A stretch of DNA of 64,000 bases from assembly GCF_001077535.1 (NCBI RefSeq), contig NZ_CP011968.1:3720001-3784000 (forward strand), given 5' to 3'. Shown one piece after another: positions 56,310-63,852 of the stretch. A program made the position numbers and the translations under genes. The notes beneath the pieces are model-generated. The model had not been told where the DNA came from, did not search any database, and saw only the letters and a program-made list of their open reading frames with translations. The stretch is from Clostridioides difficile ATCC 9689 = DSM 1296. Its GTDB lineage: Bacteria > Bacillota > Clostridia > Peptostreptococcales > Peptostreptococcaceae. Numbering within the stretch: position 1 is the stretch's first letter; each line of letters starts with the position of its first letter.

Positions 56310-56685
56310 AGTTCACACTCCTTACTGCCGTGATTGTTTCATTCAATATCTGCTTATGCAGTTTTACGGCTTTTCCTGCATAAGTGATTTTAGGTCGCAA
56401 GGCATAGGTTATCTGTGATTTCAAAAAGCTGTACGGCTTCTTTCCGTCAAAGGTTTTCTGCGACATAAACCAAGTGAGAGCAACGGGAATACCGAAGTAT
56501 TTGAGAAATGCTCCCTCAATCATGGAAAGTGGGGGCATATCCCCAAACAGAATGATGATAAATTCCGTAATCACAAACCATGTAATCTGTGTAAAGGTAA
56601 CGGGAAAGGGTAAGTTAAAGTCATTGATTGCATATAAGACTTTTTCCACGTTCCAGATACCCGTGTAGCTTTTAATCTTTTTCAA
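56287..56685 (-). CDS. Conjugal transfer protein Orf17 (TcpE family)
   Basis: A 132-residue membrane protein with two hydrophobic segments (FTQITWFVITEFIIILFG and AFLKYFGIPVALTWFM) and a conserved FDGKKPYSFLKSQITY loop, typical of TcpE. TTG start with AAAGGGG upstream. An internal terminator lies just before it. Confidence 0.85.
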   Translation of the reverse strand: MKKIKSYTGIWNVEKVLYAINDFNLPFPVTFTQITWFVITEFIIILFGDMPPLSMIEGAFLKYFGIPVALTWFMSQKTFDGKKPYSFLKSQITYALRPKITYAGKAVKLHKQILNETITAVRSVNYVPDKIY

Positions 56686-56724
56686 GTTCTTTCAGCCCCT
56701 TTCGTAAGTTCTTCAAAGAGAAAA

Positions 56725-56747
56725 GGACAGCCATTTTCAGACTGTCC
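56725..56747 (-). terminator. Terminator between ardA and Orf17
   Basis: GGACAG/CTGTCC stem followed on the minus strand by TTTTC. It probably tunes transcription into the channel genes. A second hairpin (CAGTAGCAACA/TGTTGCTG) lies at 56775-56797. Confidence 0.65.
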
Positions 56748-56802
56748 CTTAAAGAGAAATACGCTGTCAGTAGCAACAATGCTTGTTGCTGATCTTCCAG
56801 CG

Positions 56803-57306
56803 TTAATATGGTATCTCACAGATACCTCGGCTTGTTTCAATGAATCGACCACCCATATCCAAATCTCGCCCGTAGGCTTCATAGTCAATATAGTTCTGTA
56901 AGTTAGCTGGAATGTCCCCAAGTGCGTTCAATTCGTCTATGTAGTAGTAGGCAACATCTGTCATGGTTTCACAATCGGGATAAAAATAAATATCGTCCTT
57001 ATGTTCCACGACTTCTTCCAGCGTCCCATAGTGGCTGATAAATTCGTCCAGACACTCTACGATATAGTCGGGAAGTTCCTCTATCATTTCATACATTTCA
57101 TTGAGTTCTTCAATGGAAACATATTCCCCTATGTCGATAGGAAAGTTGTCGGTATCATGGACAGCGTATTCTTCGTACTGTTCATTCAAGCCGATTTTTT
57201 CTTTTACATCTTCCTCGTCAATAGGGAAAGTGAACCACGCACCGACTAAATATCCCTCATTGTATCTGCCAAGATTAGCAATATAAACCGCCATATCATC
57301 AATCAT
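56803..57306 (-). CDS. ardA: Antirestriction protein ArdA (Orf18)
   Basis: A 167-residue very acidic protein that mimics B-form DNA: VYIANLGRYNEGYLVGAWF at the N-terminus, then many Asp/Glu residues, and DYEAYGRDLDMGGRFI near the end, all typical of ArdA. I chose ATG at 57306 because GAGGTG stands 6 bases before it; upstream GTG codons would overlap that site. It blocks type I restriction enzymes in the recipient. In an overlapping frame 56682-56921 an alternative ORF is a shadow. Confidence 0.92.
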   Translation of the reverse strand: MIDDMAVYIANLGRYNEGYLVGAWFTFPIDEEDVKEKIGLNEQYEEYAVHDTDNFPIDIGEYVSIEELNEMYEMIEELPDYIVECLDEFISHYGTLEEVVEHKDDIYFYPDCETMTDVAYYYIDELNALGDIPANLQNYIDYEAYGRDLDMGGRFIETSRGICEIPY

Positions 57307-57323
57307 AAGCACCACCTCATTTC

Positions 57324-57827
57324 CTACTCTGGCAGTTCAAAGATACCGTGTTCCGTTACTAAAAATTTTCCGTGTTCCTGCAAGTGAGAAGCATAGGCTT
57401 CAAAGTCAAAATAGTATTCTTGACAGTCCTCGGATAAATGTTTGAATGTCGGGTCGTTCATCAGCTTTTGCCTTGCAACATCAATCATGCTTTTGCAGTC
57501 GGGATAAACGGTAATCACGTTCCTGCAAATATAAAGTGCTTCTAAATTCTCATACACGGTAAGTAGTGATACATATTCTTCCTGCATATCACTTGAAAGC
57601 TGGCGGTACATAAAATCTAATTCGTTGAGCTGATACACGCTGGTGTGTTCGTGGACTTCATCAGCATAAGGCAGTACCTTTTCGATAATGCGGTAATCCC
57701 CACTTTCTGCACCGACACCTAATTTTTCTTCAAACTCGGCAACATCTATCGGCAGGTCAAACCAGTATGATATTGTTTCTTCGCCAGTTGTTCCTCTCGT
57801 TTCCACCAGCACCCTTGTTTCCTGCAT
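57324..57827 (-). CDS. Second ArdA-like antirestriction protein
   Basis: A 167-residue acidic protein with ArdA-like ends (ETISYWFDLPIDVAEFEEKLG; CQEYYFDFEAYASHLQEHGKFLVTEHGIFELPE is split over the last helix). Same length as the ArdA just downstream but clearly diverged, so the pair is an old duplication. It may widen the range of enzymes blocked. Confidence 0.8.
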   Translation of the reverse strand: MQETRVLVETRGTTGEETISYWFDLPIDVAEFEEKLGVGAESGDYRIIEKVLPYADEVHEHTSVYQLNELDFMYRQLSSDMQEEYVSLLTVYENLEALYICRNVITVYPDCKSMIDVARQKLMNDPTFKHLSEDCQEYYFDFEAYASHLQEHGKFLVTEHGIFELPE

Positions 57828-58042
57828 TGTTCCTCACGTCCTTTCTGTTGTTTCCTCACATCTTTTATGGTCTGGTACGACATACCAAACACATACTTTG
57901 AAAAATCTTCTAACTGTTTTTCTTCATAATCGGCAGGGTTCAGTCGTTTCATTTCATGCCACACTTTACGCTTGTAAGAGGGCAGGTCGGAAATGTATTC
58001 ACAGCCGACTTTTGCCTGCATATCCTTAAAAATATCGTTCAT
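57746..58042 (-). CDS. Hypothetical conjugative-element protein
   Basis: A 98-residue protein, MNDIFKDMQAKVGCEYIS and SYKRKVWHEMKRLNPADY in the first half. It resembles small proteins often found before ardA in Tn916-like elements. Its last 27 codons overlap the second ardA-like gene in another frame, so the 3' end may be longer than the original gene. Role unknown. Confidence 0.6.
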   Translation of the reverse strand: MNDIFKDMQAKVGCEYISDLPSYKRKVWHEMKRLNPADYEEKQLEDFSKYVFGMSYQTIKDVRKQQKGREEQCRKQGCWWKREEQLAKKQYHTGLTCR

Positions 58043-58071
58043 TTCATCACTCCAATCTGAAATTTTGGCAA

Positions 58072-58103
58072 GAAAAAAGCAGTCAATCCTAAGACTAACT
58101 GCT
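58072..58103 (-). terminator. Terminator after cat; 32-bp sequence shared with 62143
   Basis: AGCAGT/ACTGCT stem, with T tract on the minus strand. The 32 bases are identical to 62143-62174, where they follow the SieB-like gene. Confidence 0.8.
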
Positions 58104-58124
58104 TTGTGTATATCTGGTATTAGA

Positions 58125-58772
58125 TTATGAAATTGAGTTTATCAATTCTTGTACTTCATTAAAAAATCTGGATAAATGAAAACCATCTGCAACGGCATGA
58201 TGTATATTCATTGTAAGAGGCATTATATATCTTTCTCGCTCTAATTCGTATTTACCCCAAGTAATAACTGGTGCAAGAAATTTCCCTTCGTCAAAAACAT
58301 GAACATCAAAATGATTGTATTTTACCCATGGCAAACAAGATACATCAAAAAAGTTCAAAGGTTGATTTGCTACGAATGCACGTTCCATTTTATGTTTCTC
58401 TCTATCTAACATAAATCGTTCATGAAATTCAAATATGCTATCAGAAAAATCTGTAACCATTTTTGTGAAATTCTCATCTTCTTTATGAAATTCAGCATAG
58501 GACGGGGAAATATAGTCCCATTTAATTAAATTACCTTTATTGTCCCAACTATATTTAAACTCATCATGTTCATTAACGACCTTTGAAACAACCCATATCA
58601 TAGCTGGATAAAATTTCAAATCATGGCTTTTTGAAAATTCAATTAGATTTGTTACATCAATATCTACGGTTAAGCTCATAACGATACGCATATCATCAAT
58701 GTAACTTTGAAACAATTTACCTCTATTCCATTTTTCTAAATCAATTTTTGTATATTTATATTCCATGTCCAT
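58125..58772 (-). CDS. cat: Type A chloramphenicol acetyltransferase
   Basis: A 215-residue CAT of normal length. The catalytic His is in MNIHHAVADGFHLSRF (about residue 189), and the substrate region FYPAMIWVVSKVVNEHDEF and DVSCLPWVKYNHFDVHV are as in the family. Clearly divergent from CatP of Tn4451/4453. It acetylates chloramphenicol; some divergent members act poorly on the drug. It is inserted between the TcpD-like gene and the ardA region of the conjugation module, with its own promoter, leader and terminator, so it is cargo. Confidence 0.9.
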   Translation of the reverse strand: MDMEYKYTKIDLEKWNRGKLFQSYIDDMRIVMSLTVDIDVTNLIEFSKSHDLKFYPAMIWVVSKVVNEHDEFKYSWDNKGNLIKWDYISPSYAEFHKEDENFTKMVTDFSDSIFEFHERFMLDREKHKMERAFVANQPLNFFDVSCLPWVKYNHFDVHVFDEGKFLAPVITWGKYELERERYIMPLTMNIHHAVADGFHLSRFFNEVQELINSIS

Positions 58773-58847
58773 TCTCCTTTACATTTTGAAATTCAGTAAA
58801 ATGCAAGGCTCTCTGGATAACATTTCACTCCATGCAAGTCTATTCCA

Positions 58848-58886
58848 TTAAGCCTTGTATGGAGATAATACAATACACAATTTCAT
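58848..58886 (-). CDS. Leader peptide of cat
   Basis: A 12-codon ORF, MKLCIVLSPYKA, preceded by AAGGAGGG. Its 3' half forms the left arm of a stem (CTCCAT..CAAG / CTTG..ATGGAG, about 58820-58862). AAGGCT can also pair with AGCCTT further down near the cat ribosome binding site. This is the design of translation-attenuated cat genes. Confidence 0.6.
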   Translation of the reverse strand: MKLCIVLSPYKA

Positions 58887-58935
58887 AATATCCCTCCTTA
58901 TCCAATAAACCTTAGTTTATTGTTTTCATACTCAG

Positions 58936-58964
58936 ATTATACCATTCATATATAGGCTCTACAA
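58936..58964 (-). promoter_or_regulatory. Promoter of cat
   Basis: TTGTAG (58959-58964), a 17-base spacer and TATAAT (58936-58941) on the minus strand, about 50 bases before the leader ORF. Confidence 0.7.
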
Positions 58965-58973
58965 TAAAAATCA

Positions 58974-59195
58974 TTATGCACCAATAATCTTATTGAACAG
59001 CTCTAACAGTACATCTTTCACACCGCCAGCGTTGAATACTAAGCCGACAGCAATAAGGGCAACTACCAAGAAGCCAATAAGTTTTGAAAACTCACGCTTG
59101 AACCCTAAGTAGATACCGATAACCACAATCGCCATAAGCACTAAGCTCTGTGCATTTGATAAAAACCATTGATACAAATTTTGTCCGAAATTCAT
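58974..59195 (-). CDS. Conjugal transfer protein Orf19 (TcpD family)
   Basis: A 73-residue membrane protein with two hydrophobic helices (SLVLMAIVVIGIYLGF and LIGFLVVALIAVGLVF), the same length and layout as Tn916 Orf19. Its start directly abuts the stop of the DUF3789 gene. Confidence 0.85.
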   Translation of the reverse strand: MNFGQNLYQWFLSNAQSLVLMAIVVIGIYLGFKREFSKLIGFLVVALIAVGLVFNAGGVKDVLLELFNKIIGA

Positions 59196-59330
59196 TTAAT
59201 TGTCCTCGCTTTCTTCTAATTGTTTCATTTCATAGTCAGCTTCTTTGCCGATACTCAAAATACACATCAAGACTACGCCGATACCCATTCCCATAGATAC
59301 CAGCAGGAAGTCTTTTACTAATTCCCACAT
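59196..59330 (-). CDS. DUF3789-type small membrane protein
   Basis: A 44-residue protein, start MWELVKDFLLVSMGMGIGVV, one membrane helix and an acidic tail (KQLEESEDN). Such a gene lies between Orf19 and Orf20 in Tn916-like elements. Shares its stop-start junction with the TcpD-like gene. Confidence 0.75.
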   Translation of the reverse strand: MWELVKDFLLVSMGMGIGVVLMCILSIGKEADYEMKQLEESEDN

Positions 59331-59342
59331 TTTTTATCACTC

Positions 59343-60539
59343 CTAACTTTCCACCAAATCTTTTGCAGGGGTCGTCTGCTGTTTGATTATCATTTCATGC
59401 TTTTCACTCAAAGTTGCCTGCTTTTCAATCGTTTCCATATAGTCAGTCCCGTTTCCCTTATCAATCTTTTTCAGCATTTTCAAGGTAGGTGCTACCTGCC
59501 TTTGTACCCACCGCAATGTACGGTCTAAGGTGTAAGGCTCTGGCTTTGTCGTCAGCTTCAAGCTCTGTCTGTTATCGCCGATAAACCAAGCCCAGCGGTC
59601 ATTGAGTTTCCAGTCATTTTTTCGCTTGTCTGGTTCTTCATCAACAAACCGCACATACTGGTTGATGATAGAAAAGGCGGTCTGTTCTGCGTCATAATAG
59701 GTCAGCAAATCTCGTACTGCATAATAGGCACGCTCATTTCTAAGCCGTATCTCAAAACGGTTGATAATGTCGGCTTCATTAAGCGGTGTACCCAACTTGA
59801 CGTACTGCTCATAGTCCTTTTCATAGATACAGAAATATACATCTGATTTCAGCGAACCAAGATAAAGAGTGCGTCCCATATATTCTCTGTCGTCCTCTCT
59901 GTGCTTGATAAGCTCGCCCGACTGGTAAAACTTATAACTTCTGGACTTTCCGATATATTCCCGTTTCCTGCATTTTTCCGCAAGCTCTGGAATATCCAAA
60001 ATGCCCGTATGGTCGTTGATAGCAAGGTCGATACGCTTCATCACGCCACCGTCTACGAGTGCGTCCATGAGGAAGTCATACCAGCTTCTTTGCTGTGCCA
60101 ACAGGTAACTTTCAAACTGCCTGCAACCACGCCCCTTTAACTCTAAAAGGACACCTTTTTCTTCGTCAGCCGACGTATAGATAAAGATGTCCCCTAAAGA
60201 GTAATGCTCCGTATAGCTGTAATGTCCGTAATCTTCATGGAGCATATAGTTGATATTCAGTTTTAATATATCTTTGATGATGTGCTGTATATCCAGCGTG
60301 GGAAAACGAATTTTTACATAATCAAACAACATGGTAAGCGGTGCTTCTGGATTGAACCTTGCCAGTTCCTTATGCAGAGTTTCCAGAAGTTCCTTTGACG
60401 GCTTCATTTTTCCGCTTTCTATCTTATTGAGATATTCCCTTGTTATACCAGAAGCCACCGCCAGCCTGCCTTGTGAGATACCGTAAGCAATCCGTTTCTC
60501 CCGTAATTCTTTTATCCATTGTTCTTCATTCAGAACCAT
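59343..60539 (-). CDS. Relaxase Orf20 (MobT, Rep_trans family)
   Basis: A 398-residue protein: an N-terminal Xre-type helix-turn-helix (GISQGRLAVASGITREYLNKIE, residues 18-40) and a replication-initiation-like domain (DVYFCIYEKDYEQYVKLG, NRFEIRLRNERAYYAVRDLL). Tn916 Orf20 nicks oriT to start transfer and rolling-circle replication. The oriT lies directly upstream. Confidence 0.92.
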   Translation of the reverse strand: MVLNEEQWIKELREKRIAYGISQGRLAVASGITREYLNKIESGKMKPSKELLETLHKELARFNPEAPLTMLFDYVKIRFPTLDIQHIIKDILKLNINYMLHEDYGHYSYTEHYSLGDIFIYTSADEEKGVLLELKGRGCRQFESYLLAQQRSWYDFLMDALVDGGVMKRIDLAINDHTGILDIPELAEKCRKREYIGKSRSYKFYQSGELIKHREDDREYMGRTLYLGSLKSDVYFCIYEKDYEQYVKLGTPLNEADIINRFEIRLRNERAYYAVRDLLTYYDAEQTAFSIINQYVRFVDEEPDKRKNDWKLNDRWAWFIGDNRQSLKLTTKPEPYTLDRTLRWVQRQVAPTLKMLKKIDKGNGTDYMETIEKQATLSEKHEMIIKQQTTPAKDLVES

Positions 60540-60654
60540 ACCCCCAATCTGTAAAGTGTGAAGTTTTTAGGGGCGACTTCACAACCGATTTTTGCTAGGA
60601 AACCATGCCAGAAGCCTTATGTTTCCTATGTTTTTTGTCTATTGTCTATTTGCA

Positions 60655-60720
60655 AACGTACCCCTCTGTTAGATACCGAGGGGTTTTACCTGCTGGCGTG
60701 GCTTACGCCACACCAGCAAC
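60655..60720. other. Probable origin of transfer (oriT)
   Basis: Located between Orf21 and Orf20, as in Tn916. Two inverted repeats stand in series: CCCCTC/GAGGGG (60661-60683) and GCTGGCGTGGC/GCCACACCAGC (60692-60717). The nick site cannot be set from sequence alone. Confidence 0.65.
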
Positions 60721-60722
60721 GG

Positions 60723-62117
60723 CTAGTCCGTGCCGTCGCCTTTCGCTTCGCACGTCGCCGTCCCGTCCTGCCTTGCTTGTGCAAGAGAACCGATAGTCTT
60801 CAAAAAATCATGTCCTTTCGGGACTAAGGGCGTGTAAAATTCGCTTATCACGCTTGTTCCTACATCACAATAGCCACGACCCTTGATACGCTTCTGGAAA
60901 AACTGCTTTTTCACATCAGAACCGAACAGCATACCATATCCTAACTCGCTGATACGCCCCAATCCTACACGGAAATTGAAGTTATCTCTGATACCGTCCG
61001 AGAAATACTTTGCGTCTGGACGCTGGCAGGCAACGATAAGGAAATAACCTGCTTGTCGCCCCAGCATAACGATTTTCTTTAACTGGCTAAGTAGGCTCAC
61101 GCTTTCTTTCGTTCCCAGCATTTCAAAAAAAGCCACATATTCATCAAAGATAAGAAAGCAGGGTGGCAGTCCCAGATAGGCGTAGTTTTCGCCTGTCTTG
61201 TAGTTCGAGTGTTGCTTCATTTCCTCACTTCGTTGTACCATGCCCTCATAAAAGGAATTGACGCAATCTATCATTTCTTCTTTGGTGTGGTACACGTTTC
61301 CCATGACTGTTCCCAAATCTGCAAGGTCAGCGTTCTTTGGGTCTAAGATGTAAAGGACAGCGTTGGTATGCAGTAAGGCTTCAATGAGCGTCAGCAGAAA
61401 GTAAGTCTTACCGCCACCAGTCCCACCAGCAATCAGGGCGTGAGGGAGTGCGTCATATTCCCAGATAAGATTTTTCATCAGTCTAAGACAGCCGTTTTCT
61501 GCCCGTACTTCATCAATGGTAATGCGGTTTGCTATCATATCATAAAGCAGGGTATATTCAATATAACCGTCATGCAGTGTTTTGTCGGTTAGCTCACAAT
61601 ACAAGCCACTTTCCAATTTATCCTCTAACCGTAAAAGCTGGTCTTGATATTTCCCCAGCGTAATTTCACAGCGGATATGAAGCAGTCCCTTTTCCATTTG
61701 ATAATAAATCTTTGGAAACCAGACGATTTTTTCCCTTGATCTGCTTTGCAGGTCAGTAAAAAAACCGCTGTCTTGTACGGTATCGGCTTCATACCACTTA
61801 TTTTCCAGTATCATTCTTGCCAGCTTTTGACGGTGCAGGAGCTTCTTGAAACTGTCGTAACAGAAGCGATAATACAGAAAAGCGACCAATGCACAAACAC
61901 CAGTCGCTATCAGTATGGTTATCAAGTTGTAAGGGGATAACGTCAAGCCTTTTTCCAACAAGCTGAAATGTTCCCAATCGGTACGCATGAGCTGTTTGAT
62001 ATTCAGTAGCAGGAGAACCGCCACGAATACAAACAGAAGCGTCCCTATGGAAAAGTGATAGACAAGGTGCTTGTCGCTGGCTCTGATACGGTGTCCTTTG
62101 TTCCAAATCTTACGCAT
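60723..62117 (-). CDS. Conjugal transfer coupling ATPase Orf21 (FtsK/SpoIIIE, TcpA)
   Basis: A 464-residue protein with two N-terminal membrane helices (HFSIGTLLFVFVAVLLLLNI and LITILIATGVCALVAFLYY) and an FtsK-like motor: Walker A AGGTGGGKTYFL at about residue 237, Walker B PPCFLIFDEYVAF. It couples the nicked DNA-relaxase complex to the channel. Confidence 0.93.
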   Translation of the reverse strand: MRKIWNKGHRIRASDKHLVYHFSIGTLLFVFVAVLLLLNIKQLMRTDWEHFSLLEKGLTLSPYNLITILIATGVCALVAFLYYRFCYDSFKKLLHRQKLARMILENKWYEADTVQDSGFFTDLQSRSREKIVWFPKIYYQMEKGLLHIRCEITLGKYQDQLLRLEDKLESGLYCELTDKTLHDGYIEYTLLYDMIANRITIDEVRAENGCLRLMKNLIWEYDALPHALIAGGTGGGKTYFLLTLIEALLHTNAVLYILDPKNADLADLGTVMGNVYHTKEEMIDCVNSFYEGMVQRSEEMKQHSNYKTGENYAYLGLPPCFLIFDEYVAFFEMLGTKESVSLLSQLKKIVMLGRQAGYFLIVACQRPDAKYFSDGIRDNFNFRVGLGRISELGYGMLFGSDVKKQFFQKRIKGRGYCDVGTSVISEFYTPLVPKGHDFLKTIGSLAQARQDGTATCEAKGDGTD

Positions 62118-62142
62118 AAATCAATCACTCCTTTCTGGGTAC

Positions 62143-62174
62143 GAAAAAAGCAGTCAATCCTAAGACTAACTGCT
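62143..62174 (-). terminator. Terminator after the SieB-like gene; 32-bp sequence shared with 58072
   Basis: Identical over 32 bases to the cat terminator. Lies between the SieB-like gene and Orf21 on the minus strand. Confidence 0.8.
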
Positions 62175-62183
62175 AGTTACGAT

Positions 62184-62798
62184 TTATTTGAAATGTGAAA
62201 TCTTTCCGTATTTTTCGTATGAATATTTAAGCATTTGATAAATATCTTCTCTAAGAATATACTGGTATGTTTCTGAGATTGTTTCATACACCGGAATAGG
62301 AATTGCTTTTGATGAAGTCCTTTGGTTCGATTTTATCAACACTCTTTTTGCTGGCTTAGATACTGTTTTATGAACCCAATCCGAATTCAATAAACAGTGT
62401 CCCATAGGTGTACCAGAACTGCAATATGGTTGATTTTCATTCTTAATAAATCTAAGCAATAATTTATAATCACTTGAAGATAAGTTATCCACATCTGTCC
62501 AAAGAAATTCTAAACTCTGTTGCCATTCTTCTGCTTGTCTCTGTTTGTTACGTTGTTCCACACCTTTTGAATAATTATGATACTGTATTTTCTGTACCAA
62601 CCATATTACTAATTCGATGATTAGAAACCATACGCAGAATAGGAAAACAGCATACCCCCAAATAGTGAATTTTACCAATAACTTATTATCCGTAGGTGTA
62701 ACGTAATAAGCTATAAAAGAAAAAACTATTGCAATAACTGTCGGTACTAAATACTTTTCAAGAAATATCTTTAATAAATCTAATAACTTTTCACTCAT
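62184..62798 (-). CDS. Membrane protein with SieB-like (superinfection exclusion) architecture
   Basis: A 204-residue protein. Two membrane helices at the N-terminus (TVIAIVFSFIAYYV and YAVFLFCVWFLIIELVIWLV) are followed by a charged soluble domain (about 85-204) with a SSSDYKLLLRFIKNENQPY segment. This order resembles SieB-type superinfection exclusion proteins; the similarity is by pattern only. It has low GC content compared with the transfer genes around it, it splits Orf22 from Orf21, and carries its own terminator, so it is a later insertion. Confidence 0.45.
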   Translation of the reverse strand: MSEKLLDLLKIFLEKYLVPTVIAIVFSFIAYYVTPTDNKLLVKFTIWGYAVFLFCVWFLIIELVIWLVQKIQYHNYSKGVEQRNKQRQAEEWQQSLEFLWTDVDNLSSSDYKLLLRFIKNENQPYCSSGTPMGHCLLNSDWVHKTVSKPAKRVLIKSNQRTSSKAIPIPVYETISETYQYILREDIYQMLKYSYEKYGKISHFK

Positions 62799-62888
62799 GC
62801 ATCTATGCCCCTTAATTAAAAAATCACATTAAAAATATTATACGATTTCTTAATTGCAGAGGCAATCAAAATATATTTGATGAACTAA

Positions 62889-63272
62889 TTATTTTTTCGT
62901 TTGTCCCTGCGGTGTATGGTTCTGGGGATTGCCTGCGTTTTGATTGCCTTTATTCTTCAACACAATATCCTCTGCCTTTACATACCAGTCCACATCTGCA
63001 CCCGTATAGGTCTTTCTTGATACCGTATCGGCTACTGGATTGACAAGCTCCACAACTGCATTGTACGGAAATTCCCTTAACGGTACTTCTGGCGGTACGG
63101 ACACGGGGATAATTCCACCATGCAGACTGCACTTCAAATCATAGATACGCTTTTTAAGCTGAGTACTCGGTGTCCCGTCCTCGTTCTGCAAGAACACATC
63201 ACGCACCGCTGTAAATTTTAATTCTCCAAATGTTTTCTCTTTGTCAATGACAAAACCGTTTGATAATCTCAT
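62889..63272 (-). CDS. Orf22-like DUF961 protein
   Basis: A 127-residue DUF961 protein (FVIDKEKTFGELKFTAVRDV, SRKTYTGADVDWYVKAEDI) with a Gln/Asn-rich tail. Tn916 Orf22 has nearly the same length. Paralogue of the gene just upstream. Function in transfer not established. Confidence 0.85.
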   Translation of the reverse strand: MRLSNGFVIDKEKTFGELKFTAVRDVFLQNEDGTPSTQLKKRIYDLKCSLHGGIIPVSVPPEVPLREFPYNAVVELVNPVADTVSRKTYTGADVDWYVKAEDIVLKNKGNQNAGNPQNHTPQGQTKK

Positions 63273-63287
63273 AAATTCTTCACTCCT

Positions 63288-63614
63288 TTACTTTTCTTCA
63301 ACTGCCACAATATCATCAGCAACTAATACATAATCGGTATGTCCCATATCTCCGATTGCGTAACCTCTGCCGTATAACTTCGGATTGACAAGTTTTACTT
63401 TCTGCTCATACTTGAAATGCTTTTCACCAGCCTGCACGGGAATTTCTACCACAACATTTTCACCTTTCTGTACGTCAGAATAAAGGTTATAGCTTCGTCT
63501 GGCTAAAACCCTGCGGTTATTTTTATCTCTTTCAAAGATAGGCTCGCTTTCGCCTGCAAATTCAAGAGTTCCAAAAGACTGTGCCATATCTGGCACGACA
63601 TATTTCATTTCCAT
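63288..63614 (-). CDS. Orf23-like DUF961 protein (YdcP family)
   Basis: A 108-residue DUF961 protein (AQSFGTLEFAGESEPIFERD, RRSYNLYSDVQKGENVVV). Homologue of Tn916 Orf23 and ICEBs1 YdcP. First clear gene of the transfer operon in transcription order. Confidence 0.87.
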   Translation of the reverse strand: MEMKYVVPDMAQSFGTLEFAGESEPIFERDKNNRRVLARRSYNLYSDVQKGENVVVEIPVQAGEKHFKYEQKVKLVNPKLYGRGYAIGDMGHTDYVLVADDIVAVEEK

Positions 63615-63642
63615 ATTGTTTTACCTCGTTTCTTTCTATATT

Positions 63643-63840
63643 TTATAAGTTGATTGATTGTGATTTCTTATTCTGGCGGTTTGGGAAGTACCAGCAATCC
63701 CACCGATAGTAAAGGGTAAAATAAATGCTTACGCACCCTTGACTATCCGTGTTCTTGCAGGTTGTTGGCAGACAAGCCAGAATAAGCGGAAGTCTGCCGT
63801 TTGACAGCTTCGGCGGAGAGCGTGATTTTCCTTTTTTCAT
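63643..63840 (-). CDS. Doubtful 65-residue ORF in the leader of the transfer operon
   Basis: A basic protein with a Cys/Tyr/Trp-rich second half (MKKGKSRSPPKLSNGRLP). The region is often annotated as a gene in Tn916-like elements, but I see no family and the composition is unusual. It may instead be untranslated leader. Confidence 0.25.
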   Translation of the reverse strand: MKKGKSRSPPKLSNGRLPLILACLPTTCKNTDSQGCVSIYFTLYYRWDCWYFPNRQNKKSQSINL

Positions 63841-63852
63841 GCTATTACCGCC

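Noticed and set aside
56682-56921. 79-residue ORF between ardA and Orf17
   Set aside because: It starts inside ardA in another frame and spans a terminator hairpin; best explained as a shadow.
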